Assembly: GCA_016789685.1 (NCBI GenBank)
Contig: JAEUQQ010000521.1
Span: 1 to 33,173 of the forward strand
DNA from: Acidobacteriota bacterium
Lineage (GTDB): Bacteria; Acidobacteriota; Vicinamibacteria; Vicinamibacterales; JAFNAJ01
Direction of reading: 5' to 3'
Length of the DNA: 33,173 nt
Program-made: the position numbers and the translations under genes
The notes under the pieces: model-generated
What the model was told of the DNA's origin: nothing
Seen by the model: the letters and a program-made list of their open reading frames with translations, nothing else
Database searches by the model: none
In this document: positions 15,125 through 22,968 of the stretch, one piece after another
Numbering within the stretch: position 1 is the first letter of the stretch
Layout: every line of letters begins with the position of its first letter

Positions 15125-16524
15125 TGCTGGTTCCGCGCCTCGAACACGGTCTGCGTGAGCGCAAGCGGATCGGGGCACGCGGTGCTGGCCACGGCCTGCT
15201 CGGCGAGATCCACGAGCGCGGGCGCCAGTTGCCGCCACAGCGGCCGCATGGCGTAGACGGCCGCGAGCCTCAACCATGTCGTCGCCAGCGTGAGGCGGTA
15301 GCGCGTCAGGTCGAGGGGCGCGTGTTCGAGGTAGCCGGCGACGAACGTTCGCGCCTGGGCACCCGCGCGGTCGGCATCGACATACCCCTGGCGGGCGCGC
15401 AGCATCAGGTGCGCGACGAAGTTGGCCACGTCGAGTTCCCGGTACGAGGTGCTGGCGGTGTCGAAGTCGATCAACGTGACACCGCCGGGGGTCACGAGCA
15501 CCTGCTTGTCGTAGAAGTCGCGGTGCACGGCGACGTGCGCCGGCTGTCGATCGACCGCTGCCCTCGACAACTGCGCGGCGACACCCGCGGCATGCGCCCG
15601 CACCGCCGCGTCGAGCGACGAGCGTTCGACTGCGCCCCGTGCAACCGCGAGTTCGTCGTGCCAGTCGTGCCTCCGCGCGATTGGCAATGTTGTCGCGTGC
15701 AGTCGCGCGGCGGCGCGCGCGGTCGCCGCCAGGTGCGTTGGGGTGAGCGACCCGGCCCGGAGCGAATCGTACACAGACGTGCCGTCGACATGGCGTTGCA
15801 CGACGAGCCTGACATCGGGCAGGATGCCGACGACGCCGGGCACGCGCGGCCCGACGCCCTCGAGCGCGGCCGCCCACAGGGCCGCCTGCACGTGTCCGCT
15901 CGCCAGATCGTCGTCGTGCACGTAGACCTTGCCGAGCCACGTCTCGCGACCACCATCCGTTGACACGTCGTACCTGATCAGGCAGCGCTTTTCAGGCACG
16001 TAGCGCACGATGTCGATGGCCTCGATCTTCAACGCCCGGTTGCCTGACAGCGCCGAGAGCCGGGGCTGCATGCGCCGCGCGCTGCAGGCTTCGACGAGGG
16101 TGTCGAGGCGGTAGTCGAACGGGAACTCGTGGATGAGCATCCGGTGTTCGGGCACGTAGCGCGCGTATAGCTGGTGCGTGCCCGCCAGGCCCCGGCGACG
16201 CATCCGCCACAGGACCTTCCGCCCATCGTCGTCCGCGAAGAACTCGAACACGAATCGCTGCGCCCTGGCATCGGCCGCCGGCGTGTCGCGCAGGCGCGCA
16301 TCGAGCAGCAGGAAGGCTTTGCCGCGCCTGCCCGCGATGGCGTCGCCGATACGCAGGTCGACCAGTGTCGCCGTCCCGCGAGTGAAGGCGGCGAGCGATG
16401 TCGTGAGCGCGCGGGCGCACTGACCAGGGTCGCTGGCGAATGCGGCCAGCCTCGTCGCGACCGCCGCGGCGTCTTCGCGCGCAACGGCCGCCTGCGTCGC
16501 AGGGCGGAGCACCGACGGCGCCAT
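15121..16524 (-). CDS. APH-fold phosphotransferase
   Basis: A 467-residue protein whose C-terminal half carries an aminoglycoside-phosphotransferase/choline-kinase fold. The catalytic Brenner motif reads HRDFYDKQ, with Asp as base and Gln where Asn is usual for the metal ligand. The metal-binding IDFDTAS follows, then ELDVANFVAHL. The N-terminal half (about residues 1-200) is unusual for the family: it has an AFLLLDARLRD segment and FEFFADDDGRKVLWRMRRRG. The substrate is likely a sugar, lipid head group or glycoside made by the neighbouring glycosyltransferases rather than an antibiotic; this is inferred from context. It starts with an ATG overlapping the ABC transporter stop (ATGA) and ends overlapping the porin start (ATGA). 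Confidence 0.8.
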   Translation of the reverse strand: MAPSVLRPATQAAVAREDAAAVATRLAAFASDPGQCARALTTSLAAFTRGTATLVDLRIGDAIAGRRGKAFLLLDARLRDTPAADARAQRFVFEFFADDDGRKVLWRMRRRGLAGTHQLYARYVPEHRMLIHEFPFDYRLDTLVEACSARRMQPRLSALSGNRALKIEAIDIVRYVPEKRCLIRYDVSTDGGRETWLGKVYVHDDDLASGHVQAALWAAALEGVGPRVPGVVGILPDVRLVVQRHVDGTSVYDSLRAGSLTPTHLAATARAAARLHATTLPIARRHDWHDELAVARGAVERSSLDAAVRAHAAGVAAQLSRAAVDRQPAHVAVHRDFYDKQVLVTPGGVTLIDFDTASTSYRELDVANFVAHLMLRARQGYVDADRAGAQARTFVAGYLEHAPLDLTRYRLTLATTWLRLAAVYAMRPLWRQLAPALVDLAEQAVASTACPDPLALTQTVFEARNQQ

Positions 16525-18362
16525 CACGCTGTCGCTCCCGTCGAGGCCTCGAGCGCCAGCAGGTGGCGGTAGCCGGCGTCGTGCGCGACGAGGTCGCGGT
16601 GCGTGCCGATGTGACTGATCGTGCCGTCGGCGACGCGCAGGATGAGGTCGGCGCTCGCAATGGTCGACAGCTTGTGCGCGATGACGAAACACGTCTTGCC
16701 GACCATCAGCCGCCGCATCGACGCGAGCAGGTGGGCTTCTGCGTCGGCGTCGAGCCCCGTCGTTGGTTCGTCGAGGATCAGGAGGGGAGCCTCGCGACAG
16801 AACGCCCTGGCGACGGCAAGGCGTTGACGCTCGCCGCCAGACAGCGTGGCACCACGTTCGCCGACGACCGTGTCGTAGCCCCGGGGCATGCGGGCGATGA
16901 ACTCATGGGCGCCGGCGTCGCGTGCGGCGCGCTCGATCCGCTCGTCGCTGGCGTCGGCCGAACCGTAGGCGATGTTGTCGCGGATCGACATGCCGAACAG
17001 GACGGCCTCCTGGGCGACGATGCTGACCTGCTCGCGCAGCGAGTCGACCGTGTAGTCACGGATGTCGTGTCCGTCGATGCAGATGCGCCCCCGCCTCGGG
17101 TCGTACAGGCGCGGGATCATGCTGGCCAGTGTCGACTTGCCCGCGCCACTCTGGCCGATGATCGCGGCGACGGCGCCCGCGGGCACATCGAACGTCAGAT
17201 CATGGAGCACGTCGGACCCCTGCCCGTAGCCGAAGGCGACGCCATCGAACGTGACGCGTCCGGCGAAGCGCGGTGCCCGCCTGGCGCCCGGGCGGTCGAC
17301 GATGAGCGGCTGCGTGTCGAGGATGTCGACGACGCGCGCCGCCCCGACCGTCGCGCGCGAGGCCTGCAGGATGTTGGCCGCAATGCGCCGCACGGGCTTG
17401 TACATCGCACGGAGGTAGGTCGAGAACACGATCAGGTCGCCTGGCGTCAGGCTCCCGTTCAAGACACCGCGCGTGCCGTGGAACAACACGAGGCACGTGC
17501 CAGCCGCCACGATCACCTCGACCCAGCGGTTCATCCGCCCTTTGAGGCGGGTGGCCACGAGGTCAGCCTGCACGCTCTTCTGCGATTCGCGATCGAACCG
17601 CGCGGTGGTCTGCTGCTCGCGCGAGAACATCTGCACGACCGAGATGGCGGCCAGTGACTCGCTGAAGATCGACGCCGTCTTGCTCTCCTTGTCACGCTGG
17701 CGACGCGTCGCCTGCTGGATCCCGGTCGCGTAGTGCCAGACGCAGTACACGAGTGGCGGGAAGATGAGTCCGCTGTAGACGGCCAGGCCGGGATCGATCG
17801 TCCACAGCAGGACCAGCATGCCCACCAGCAGCAGCACTTCGCCGACCGTCTCGAGCGCGGTGTCGGTGAGCGCGTTCCTGACCTCGGTCACGTCCTTGAC
17901 GAGCCGGGTGAGCAGCTCGCCCGACTTCGACGCCTTGTGGAAGTCGAGCGACAGGCGCTGCATGTGAGCGAACAGGTCGCGCCTGACGGCCGTGACGGCG
18001 CGATGCCCGGCGGTCGCGAACAGGACGTGTGCTCCGTATTCGCAGAGTCCGGCGACGATGGCCGTCGTGAAGATCATCGCGCACGCGAACCCGAGCACGG
18101 CCATGTCGGTGCGGTGCGCCAGCCATGGGCCGGCGATGGGAATCTGCACGGGGCGGTCGAGCAGGACCCCGTCGAAGATCCACTTGAGCGGCCACGGCTT
18201 CAGGACGTCCATGCCGATGTTCACGAGCAGGAGCGCCAGGCCGAGGGCGAGGTGACCGCGATAGGGCCGCACATACGACACCAGCGAGAGCCAGGGGCGC
18301 CAGGTGAACGCGGCGCCCGGAGGCGGCGCGCTGCGGGCCGATGTGGTTACTCGACGTGCCAT
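16524..18362 (-). CDS. ABC exporter half-transporter (fused permease and ATPase, MsbA-like)
   Basis: A 612-residue ABC transporter with six predicted membrane helices (about residues 30-330) fused to a nucleotide-binding domain. The Walker A motif is GQSGAGKST with Lys409. It is followed by the Q-loop (SIVAQEAVLF), the signature LSGGERQR, Walker B LLILDEPTTGLD and the H-loop IAHKLSTI. This is the type IV exporter layout of lipid, glycolipid and peptide exporters, acting as a homodimer in the inner membrane. Placed between glycosyltransferases and an outer-membrane barrel, it probably flips or exports a glycan or glycolipid. The start overlaps the upstream gene by 16 bases. The upstream extension of the frame to 19340 is a shadow of the glycosyltransferase gene. 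Confidence 0.93.
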   Translation of the reverse strand: MARRVTTSARSAPPPGAAFTWRPWLSLVSYVRPYRGHLALGLALLLVNIGMDVLKPWPLKWIFDGVLLDRPVQIPIAGPWLAHRTDMAVLGFACAMIFTTAIVAGLCEYGAHVLFATAGHRAVTAVRRDLFAHMQRLSLDFHKASKSGELLTRLVKDVTEVRNALTDTALETVGEVLLLVGMLVLLWTIDPGLAVYSGLIFPPLVYCVWHYATGIQQATRRQRDKESKTASIFSESLAAISVVQMFSREQQTTARFDRESQKSVQADLVATRLKGRMNRWVEVIVAAGTCLVLFHGTRGVLNGSLTPGDLIVFSTYLRAMYKPVRRIAANILQASRATVGAARVVDILDTQPLIVDRPGARRAPRFAGRVTFDGVAFGYGQGSDVLHDLTFDVPAGAVAAIIGQSGAGKSTLASMIPRLYDPRRGRICIDGHDIRDYTVDSLREQVSIVAQEAVLFGMSIRDNIAYGSADASDERIERAARDAGAHEFIARMPRGYDTVVGERGATLSGGERQRLAVARAFCREAPLLILDEPTTGLDADAEAHLLASMRRLMVGKTCFVIAHKLSTIASADLILRVADGTISHIGTHRDLVAHDAGYRHLLALEASTGATA

Positions 18363-19576
18363 GACAGCGCGTCCTTGCGAATGGCCTGGGTCGTGACCCC
18401 GACGAGTGGTTCGGTGGCGAGCCCGAGGATGCGGCGCGCCCTGGCGTCCCATCCATGCAGGGCGACCGCGTCGGCGCGCGCGGCGCGTCCGAGCGACCCG
18501 GCGAACGATGGGCTCCGCCAGAGGCGCACGAGTGCGCGGGCAAGGTCGTCGACGTCGCCGGGCGCCACGAGGAGGGCGGTCTCGCCATGGCGCAGCAGGT
18601 GTGGCAGGTGCCCGACGCGGCTCGCCACGATGGGGCGTCCCGACGCCAGGTAGTCGTAGACCTTCAGCGGCGAGAAATAGAACCCATCGAGGCGCGGATA
18701 GGGCGCGGTCGCCACATCCATCGATGCGAGCTGGGCCGGTACCTCGCGCTTGGGGACGCTCCCGGTGAACTCGACGACATCGCCGATCCCGAACTCGTGC
18801 GCCATGCGTTCGAGCGAGGCTCGTTCCGGGCCGTCGCCGACGATGCGAACGCCGAGTGCCGGCACCTGCTCGCGCACGCGGGCCGCTGCCGCGATGAGCA
18901 CGTCGACGCCGTGCCAGGGCTTCAGGCTGCCGAGAAAGCCCACGGTGAACGGCCGCCGGCGCTCGCAGGCGGGCGCGGCGGCATAGAGGGCGAGGTCGAC
19001 GCCGTTTTCGACGACGTGCACGCGGTCGGGGGTGTTCGTGTGGGCCCGGACGTGGCGGGCCACGCCTTCCGAGACCGCGACGACCGCCGTGGCCGCCGCA
19101 TAGACCAGCCGCTCGACGCGTTCGGCGCGCAGGGTCCACGCCAGCGAGCGATAACGCTGTTGTTCGTCGCGCAGGGGGCTGTTGACCTCGACGACGTACG
19201 GCAGGCGGTGGCGGCGCGCGAACGCGGCGCCTGCGCGGGTCCACAGCGAGTACCGTTCGTACACGAGATCGAACGGCGAGCGCGCGTGCTCGGCCGCCAG
19301 GCTGGCCATCCACGCGTCGTGCTGCATGACGCAGCTCCACTCACGCTCGCGGACCACATCCTGGGGCCTGCCTGGCACGCCTCGCTCGTCGAGTCCGACC
19401 CGATACACCTCCGCGACGAGATCGTCGCGGTCGCCGTGCCCGGTCCGTGCGGCGAACAGCGCGACGCGGTGGCCGACAGTCGCGAACCCGCGGATCAGCT
19501 CGCGGACGTGGACGGCCGCGCCCTTGTCGCCAAGGACCGGGATGCCCGGGTCTCCGCACACGTAGGCGATGCGCAT
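18347..19576 (-). CDS. Glycosyltransferase, GT4-type (GT-B fold)
   Basis: A 409-residue cytoplasmic enzyme that transfers a sugar from a nucleotide donor. The N-terminal acceptor domain opens with RIAYVCGDPGIPVLGDKGAAVHV, the Gly-rich GT-B start. The C-terminal donor domain contains TVGFLGSLKPWHGVDVL, RIVGDGPE and the GT4 EX7E-region equivalent FYFSPLKVYDYLASGRPIVAS, where Ser-Pro-Leu-Lys replaces the first Glu, as in one GT4 branch. It starts at an ATG that shares one base with the preceding stop (TGATG). Sugar and acceptor are unknown. With the next-upstream glycosyltransferase it suggests at least two successive additions. Confidence 0.92.
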   Translation of the reverse strand: MRIAYVCGDPGIPVLGDKGAAVHVRELIRGFATVGHRVALFAARTGHGDRDDLVAEVYRVGLDERGVPGRPQDVVREREWSCVMQHDAWMASLAAEHARSPFDLVYERYSLWTRAGAAFARRHRLPYVVEVNSPLRDEQQRYRSLAWTLRAERVERLVYAAATAVVAVSEGVARHVRAHTNTPDRVHVVENGVDLALYAAAPACERRRPFTVGFLGSLKPWHGVDVLIAAAARVREQVPALGVRIVGDGPERASLERMAHEFGIGDVVEFTGSVPKREVPAQLASMDVATAPYPRLDGFYFSPLKVYDYLASGRPIVASRVGHLPHLLRHGETALLVAPGDVDDLARALVRLWRSPSFAGSLGRAARADAVALHGWDARARRILGLATEPLVGVTTQAIRKDALSWHVE

Positions 19577-20778
19577 CACAGCCTCGCCTCGCTGCGGCGG
19601 ACCCGGCTGTGGGCGCGCGCCCGCGGTCGCGTGTCGTGCCGGGCACGCTCGAAGTAACCGGCCAGCGTCGCGACATTGGTGTCGAGGTCGAACCGGTGCT
19701 CGACATCGGCGCGTGCGGCGGCCGCGAAGCTGGCGCGCGTCTGCGGCGCGGTGAGCAGCGTGTCGATGGCGCCGGCGAGCCAGCGCGGCGAACGCTGTGC
19801 GACGATGCGCCCGCTGACGCCGTCGCGGATCATCTCGGGGATGCCCGTGACGTCGGTCGAGACGACGGGCAGTCCACTCGCCATGGCCTCGAGCAGCACG
19901 GTCGGCAGGCCATCGCGGTTGCCGTCGGCCCCGACGACGCACGGCAGGGCCATCAGCGTGTGCGTCTGCATCAGCGCGATGACCTGGTCCTGGGGCTGTG
20001 CGCCGGTCAGCGTCACGGCGTCGAGCAGTCCCCGCTCGGCGATGCGCGCGCGAAGTGCAGCGTCCTCTTCCCCGGTGCCGACGAGGGTGAGATGTGCCGG
20101 CCGTCCCTCCTGCCGCAGGAGGGCGACGGCGTCGATCAAGTCGCCGAAGCCCTTCTTCTCGACGAAGCGTCCGACGCCGAGGACGCGCGACGGCAGGCGG
20201 CCCTCCTGGCCCACGAACGCGAACCGGGTGAGGTCGATGCCGTTGTACAGCCGTCGCAGGCGGGGGGCGACCTCGCGGCCACAGGCCTCGACCAGGTGCG
20301 CGACGTTGTGATCGCTCACCGTGATCGTGAACGCGCTGTCGAGGATGGCCGCGCGCACGGTATTGAAGTCGACCGACTCGTGGTAGATGTCCTTGGCGTG
20401 CGCGGTGAAGCTGTACGGGATGCCCGTGAGGTGGCGCACCTCGCGGGCGAGCACGGTGGCGCCGGTGGCGAAGTGCGCATGCAGGTGTGCGACGCCGCGG
20501 GCCCGTGCCTGGTCGGCAACCCAACTGGCCTGCCAGTGCTGGCGCGACGGCATCGCGAGGTGCGCCTGCGCCTCCTTCGGCGCCTTCGGCACGTAGAGCA
20601 CCTCTGCGCGCAACTGCGCGAGCGCGGGATGCGTGGTTGGTTCGTCGGGACGCCCGAGGGCAAAGACCGTCACCTGGTGGCCGAGGCGCTCGAGCGCGAG
20701 CAGTTCGTGCAGGATGAAGGTCTCGGAGAGCCGTGGAAAGCGCTTGAGCACGTAGCCGAGATGCAGGGGGCGAGTCAT
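19576..20778 (-). CDS. Glycosyltransferase, GT4-type, WcaL-like
   Basis: A 400-residue GT-B enzyme. The N-terminus HLGYVLKRFPRLSETFI is the hallmark of the colanic-acid-type WcaL/AmsK group. The donor domain has VLGVGRFVEKKGFGDLIDA, LVGTGEED and the EX7E motif in GLPTVLLEAMASG, then VVSTDVTGIPE. The start is ATG at 20778, one base after the upstream stop (TGACATG); the frame extends ten codons more, but only through the upstream gene. The C-terminus is Arg-rich (HDTRPRARAHSRVRR). The donor sugar cannot be predicted. Confidence 0.92.
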   Translation of the reverse strand: MTRPLHLGYVLKRFPRLSETFILHELLALERLGHQVTVFALGRPDEPTTHPALAQLRAEVLYVPKAPKEAQAHLAMPSRQHWQASWVADQARARGVAHLHAHFATGATVLAREVRHLTGIPYSFTAHAKDIYHESVDFNTVRAAILDSAFTITVSDHNVAHLVEACGREVAPRLRRLYNGIDLTRFAFVGQEGRLPSRVLGVGRFVEKKGFGDLIDAVALLRQEGRPAHLTLVGTGEEDAALRARIAERGLLDAVTLTGAQPQDQVIALMQTHTLMALPCVVGADGNRDGLPTVLLEAMASGLPVVSTDVTGIPEMIRDGVSGRIVAQRSPRWLAGAIDTLLTAPQTRASFAAAARADVEHRFDLDTNVATLAGYFERARHDTRPRARAHSRVRRSEARL

Positions 20779-20779
20779 G

Positions 20780-21979
20780 TCAGGCTCCGATGGCCGTCCG
20801 CATCGCATGCGAGTTGCGCACGAGATCCGAGACGACGCGCAGGCCGCTGAACCTGAGCGGCAGGGGCTGGAAGGCGCGGCCGTCCAGGGCCTCGTGGACG
20901 GCGCTCCAGAGGGCAGAGGGCGTCAGGTCGTCGGGATGCACCACGCGGACCAGGCCGAGGTCGGCCATGCGCGAGCACCGAATCCACTGCTCGAGACGCG
21001 GCGCCACGCGGGGCACGATCACCGCGGGCTTCCGCAGCGCGAGAATCTCGCACATCGTGTTGTAGCCCCCCATGGCCACGACGACGTCGGCGGCGGCCAT
21101 GCACGACGTGAGGTGATCGCAGTAGTCGAGCAGCGTCACGTCGCGACGCACTCCATAGCGCTGGCGCACGGCCTGGCGATCGGCCTCGGGCATGTCGGGC
21201 CCGAGCACCACGAGGTGGTGCTGCGTCCCCGGCCTGGTGCTCGCCACGCCGCGGAGGTAGGTATCGACGAGGCGCGCCCCGTCGCCGCCGCCGTCCACCG
21301 TGACCAGGATGAGCCGGTGACCGTGCGGCGCGAGCCGGCGCCTGACTTCGGCAGCGGCCGCGACGTCGATGCCGCGCTCGATGTACCCGGCATACTGCAC
21401 CTTGTCGGCGACCCTGGCCGGCAGGTCGTACTCGCGCACGAAGTCGAAGACCTCGGGCATGCCGTAGACCAGGATGTCGTCGTAGTAGCGGTCCAGTGCC
21501 TCGTGCACGCCCTGCCGCTTCCACGCCTCGATGACCTTGCCCGGCTCGTCGACGATGTCGCGCATCGTCAGGATCACGTGCGGCCGTGGCCACTGCCTGC
21601 GAAGGTGCTCGAGGGTCCGTCGCAGCTCGCCCATCATGCCCAGCGGCACGTTGTCGACGATGAGCGTCGTCGGGTGGAACGCCGAGGCGGTCGACAGGAT
21701 GATCTGTTCGCGCATCGCCCGAATCGACTCGACGTGCATGTCGAGGAACTTCGATTCGTACCGTTCGTCGGCGACCTTCGTGACCGAAGGCAGCTTCACG
21801 AAGTCGATGCCTGGCGCTGTCCGCAGCGCCTGCATCGATGACGACCCGGTCAGCACGAGCGCAGCGGCTCCGGGGATGTGGCTGGTGAGTGCCTCGCAGA
21901 TCGAGACCGTGCGGCGGATGTGGCCGAGGCCGAAGGTGTCGTGCGAGTAGCAGAGGACGCGGGGGGCGAGTGAGGTCAT
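20780..21979 (-). CDS. Predicted glycosyltransferase of the COG4671/MurG-like (GT28) type
   Basis: A 399-residue GT-B protein. Its N-terminus LCYSHDTFGLGHIRRTVSICEAL contains the Gly-rich loop with a His, as in MurG and in COG4671 proteins. The C-terminal domain has LVTVDGGGDGARLVDTYL and the nucleotide-sugar site ADVVVAMGGYNTMCEILALRKPAVIVPR, the GT28-type signature. It heads the six-gene operon, with about 118 bases upstream before the HAD gene. These proteins often occur beside GT4 enzymes in exopolysaccharide clusters; the reaction is not established. Confidence 0.85.
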   Translation of the reverse strand: MTSLAPRVLCYSHDTFGLGHIRRTVSICEALTSHIPGAAALVLTGSSSMQALRTAPGIDFVKLPSVTKVADERYESKFLDMHVESIRAMREQIILSTASAFHPTTLIVDNVPLGMMGELRRTLEHLRRQWPRPHVILTMRDIVDEPGKVIEAWKRQGVHEALDRYYDDILVYGMPEVFDFVREYDLPARVADKVQYAGYIERGIDVAAAAEVRRRLAPHGHRLILVTVDGGGDGARLVDTYLRGVASTRPGTQHHLVVLGPDMPEADRQAVRQRYGVRRDVTLLDYCDHLTSCMAAADVVVAMGGYNTMCEILALRKPAVIVPRVAPRLEQWIRCSRMADLGLVRVVHPDDLTPSALWSAVHEALDGRAFQPLPLRFSGLRVVSDLVRNSHAMRTAIGA

Positions 21980-22061
21980 GTCAGGCAGCCGGCGGCCCGT
22001 GGGGGGAACACCCAGGGCCGTTCGTGGTGGCTTGCCTGTAAAGGGGATGTGACGCGGGCCG

Positions 22062-22088
22062 GAAATATACCCCCCCTCGGCGGGGGCC
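22062..22088 (-). terminator. Probable intrinsic terminator of the HAD gene
   Basis: Read on the minus strand, a five-C run (22086-22082), a short loop and a seven-G run (22076-22070) are followed directly by TATATTTCC, an AT-rich tail that stands out in this sequence. It lies 10 bases after the HAD stop. Confidence 0.5.
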
Positions 22089-22097
22089 TTTCGAGGA

Positions 22098-22817
22098 TCA
22101 GGCCGGTGGGCCGACGGCTTCCAGCCACCGGGCGTGGACGTCGAGCCACTCGTCGAACGAGTGCACGACCGCGTCTGGCCGGGTGGCGTGCTGCGCGAGC
22201 TCGTCGGCGGGAAACGTCGTTGCCATCGCGACCACCCGCATGCCCGCAGCGCGCGCCGCCTCGAGGCCGACCGGGGCGTCTTCGAAGGCGAGACACAGGT
22301 CGGGCGCGATCCCGATCCGGCGTGCGGCCTCGACGAACACGTCTGGCGCCGGCTTGCCGTTCGGCACCTCGTCGCCGCGCACGACCCGCGATGCCAGGGC
22401 CTCGATCCCGAGTTGGTGCAGCGAATGCTCGACGTTGGCGCGCGGTGCCGATGTCGCGATCGCCACCGCGATCCCGTGGCGGTCGAGCGACGCGAGGAGC
22501 CGCGCGAGTCCGGGCACCGCGACCAGTCGCCCGCGCGAAATCTCGCGGTAGAGCCCTTCCTTCTCTTCCTCGTAGGCCATCCATTCCTCGCGCGTGAGGG
22601 CGCGCCCGAAGATGACCGGGAAGATCTCGCTGTTGCGTTTGCCGTCGAGCGCGCGCCGGTCGGCCGGCGTCAGGGGCGCGAGGCCGTGGCGTTCGGCGAA
22701 GACGCCGAAGGCTTCGGCGTGGATGGGCATGTTGTGCACGAGCGTGCCGTCGAGATCGAACACGCAGGCCCGTGGACGGAAGGTCGACAACGCAGGAGCC
22801 GGGGACGACGAGGTCAT
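22098..22817 (-). CDS. HAD-superfamily phosphatase/beta-phosphoglucomutase-like
   Basis: A 239-residue cytoplasmic HAD hydrolase, subfamily IA. Motif I is FDLDGTL with the nucleophile Asp and acid/base Asp. The cap domain follows, then motif II (IATSAPR), the motif III Lys region NGKPAPD and motif IV LAFEDAPVGLEAARAAGM. The cap and the GKPAPDVF pattern resemble beta-phosphoglucomutase and sugar-phosphate phosphatases. The start at 22817 is chosen because GGAAGGA lies four bases upstream; further in-frame ATGs at 22829 and 22886 lack this support. A sugar-phosphate substrate would suit the downstream glycan operon, but hairpins separate the two. Confidence 0.88.
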   Translation of the reverse strand: MTSSSPAPALSTFRPRACVFDLDGTLVHNMPIHAEAFGVFAERHGLAPLTPADRRALDGKRNSEIFPVIFGRALTREEWMAYEEEKEGLYREISRGRLVAVPGLARLLASLDRHGIAVAIATSAPRANVEHSLHQLGIEALASRVVRGDEVPNGKPAPDVFVEAARRIGIAPDLCLAFEDAPVGLEAARAAGMRVVAMATTFPADELAQHATRPDAVVHSFDEWLDVHARWLEAVGPPA

Positions 22818-22887
22818 GTGTCCTTCCATCGTCCGACGAACCGGGGCGGTGAAGCAATCGATCGACGCCGCACGACCAACGAACAAC

Positions 22888-22928
22888 GGCGCTGGTGTCC
22901 GCGAGAGGGGGCTCGCGACACCAGCGCC
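22888..22928 (-). terminator. Long hairpin terminator after the DUF5666 lipoprotein gene
   Basis: Seventeen base pairs (GGCGCTGGTGTC, then GCGAG after one bulged C at 22900) close around the loop AGGGGG. On the minus strand the stem is followed by the T-rich stretch GTTGTTCGTTGG. It begins about 40 bases after the stop of the lipoprotein gene and lies 70 bases before the HAD start. Confidence 0.65.
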
Positions 22929-22968
22929 TCGACGGCCGCCAGGGCGACCGTCACACCTGCGGCGAGCG

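Noticed and set aside
15121-16524. Aminoglycoside resistance gene
   Set aside because: The APH fold alone does not show drug resistance. The operon context is glycan synthesis and export, and the N-terminal half differs from known resistance enzymes.
18363-19340. N-terminal extension of the ABC exporter to 938 residues
   Set aside because: The extra 326 residues are Arg-rich shadow sequence of the overlapping glycosyltransferase; ATG 18362 gives the standard half-transporter length.
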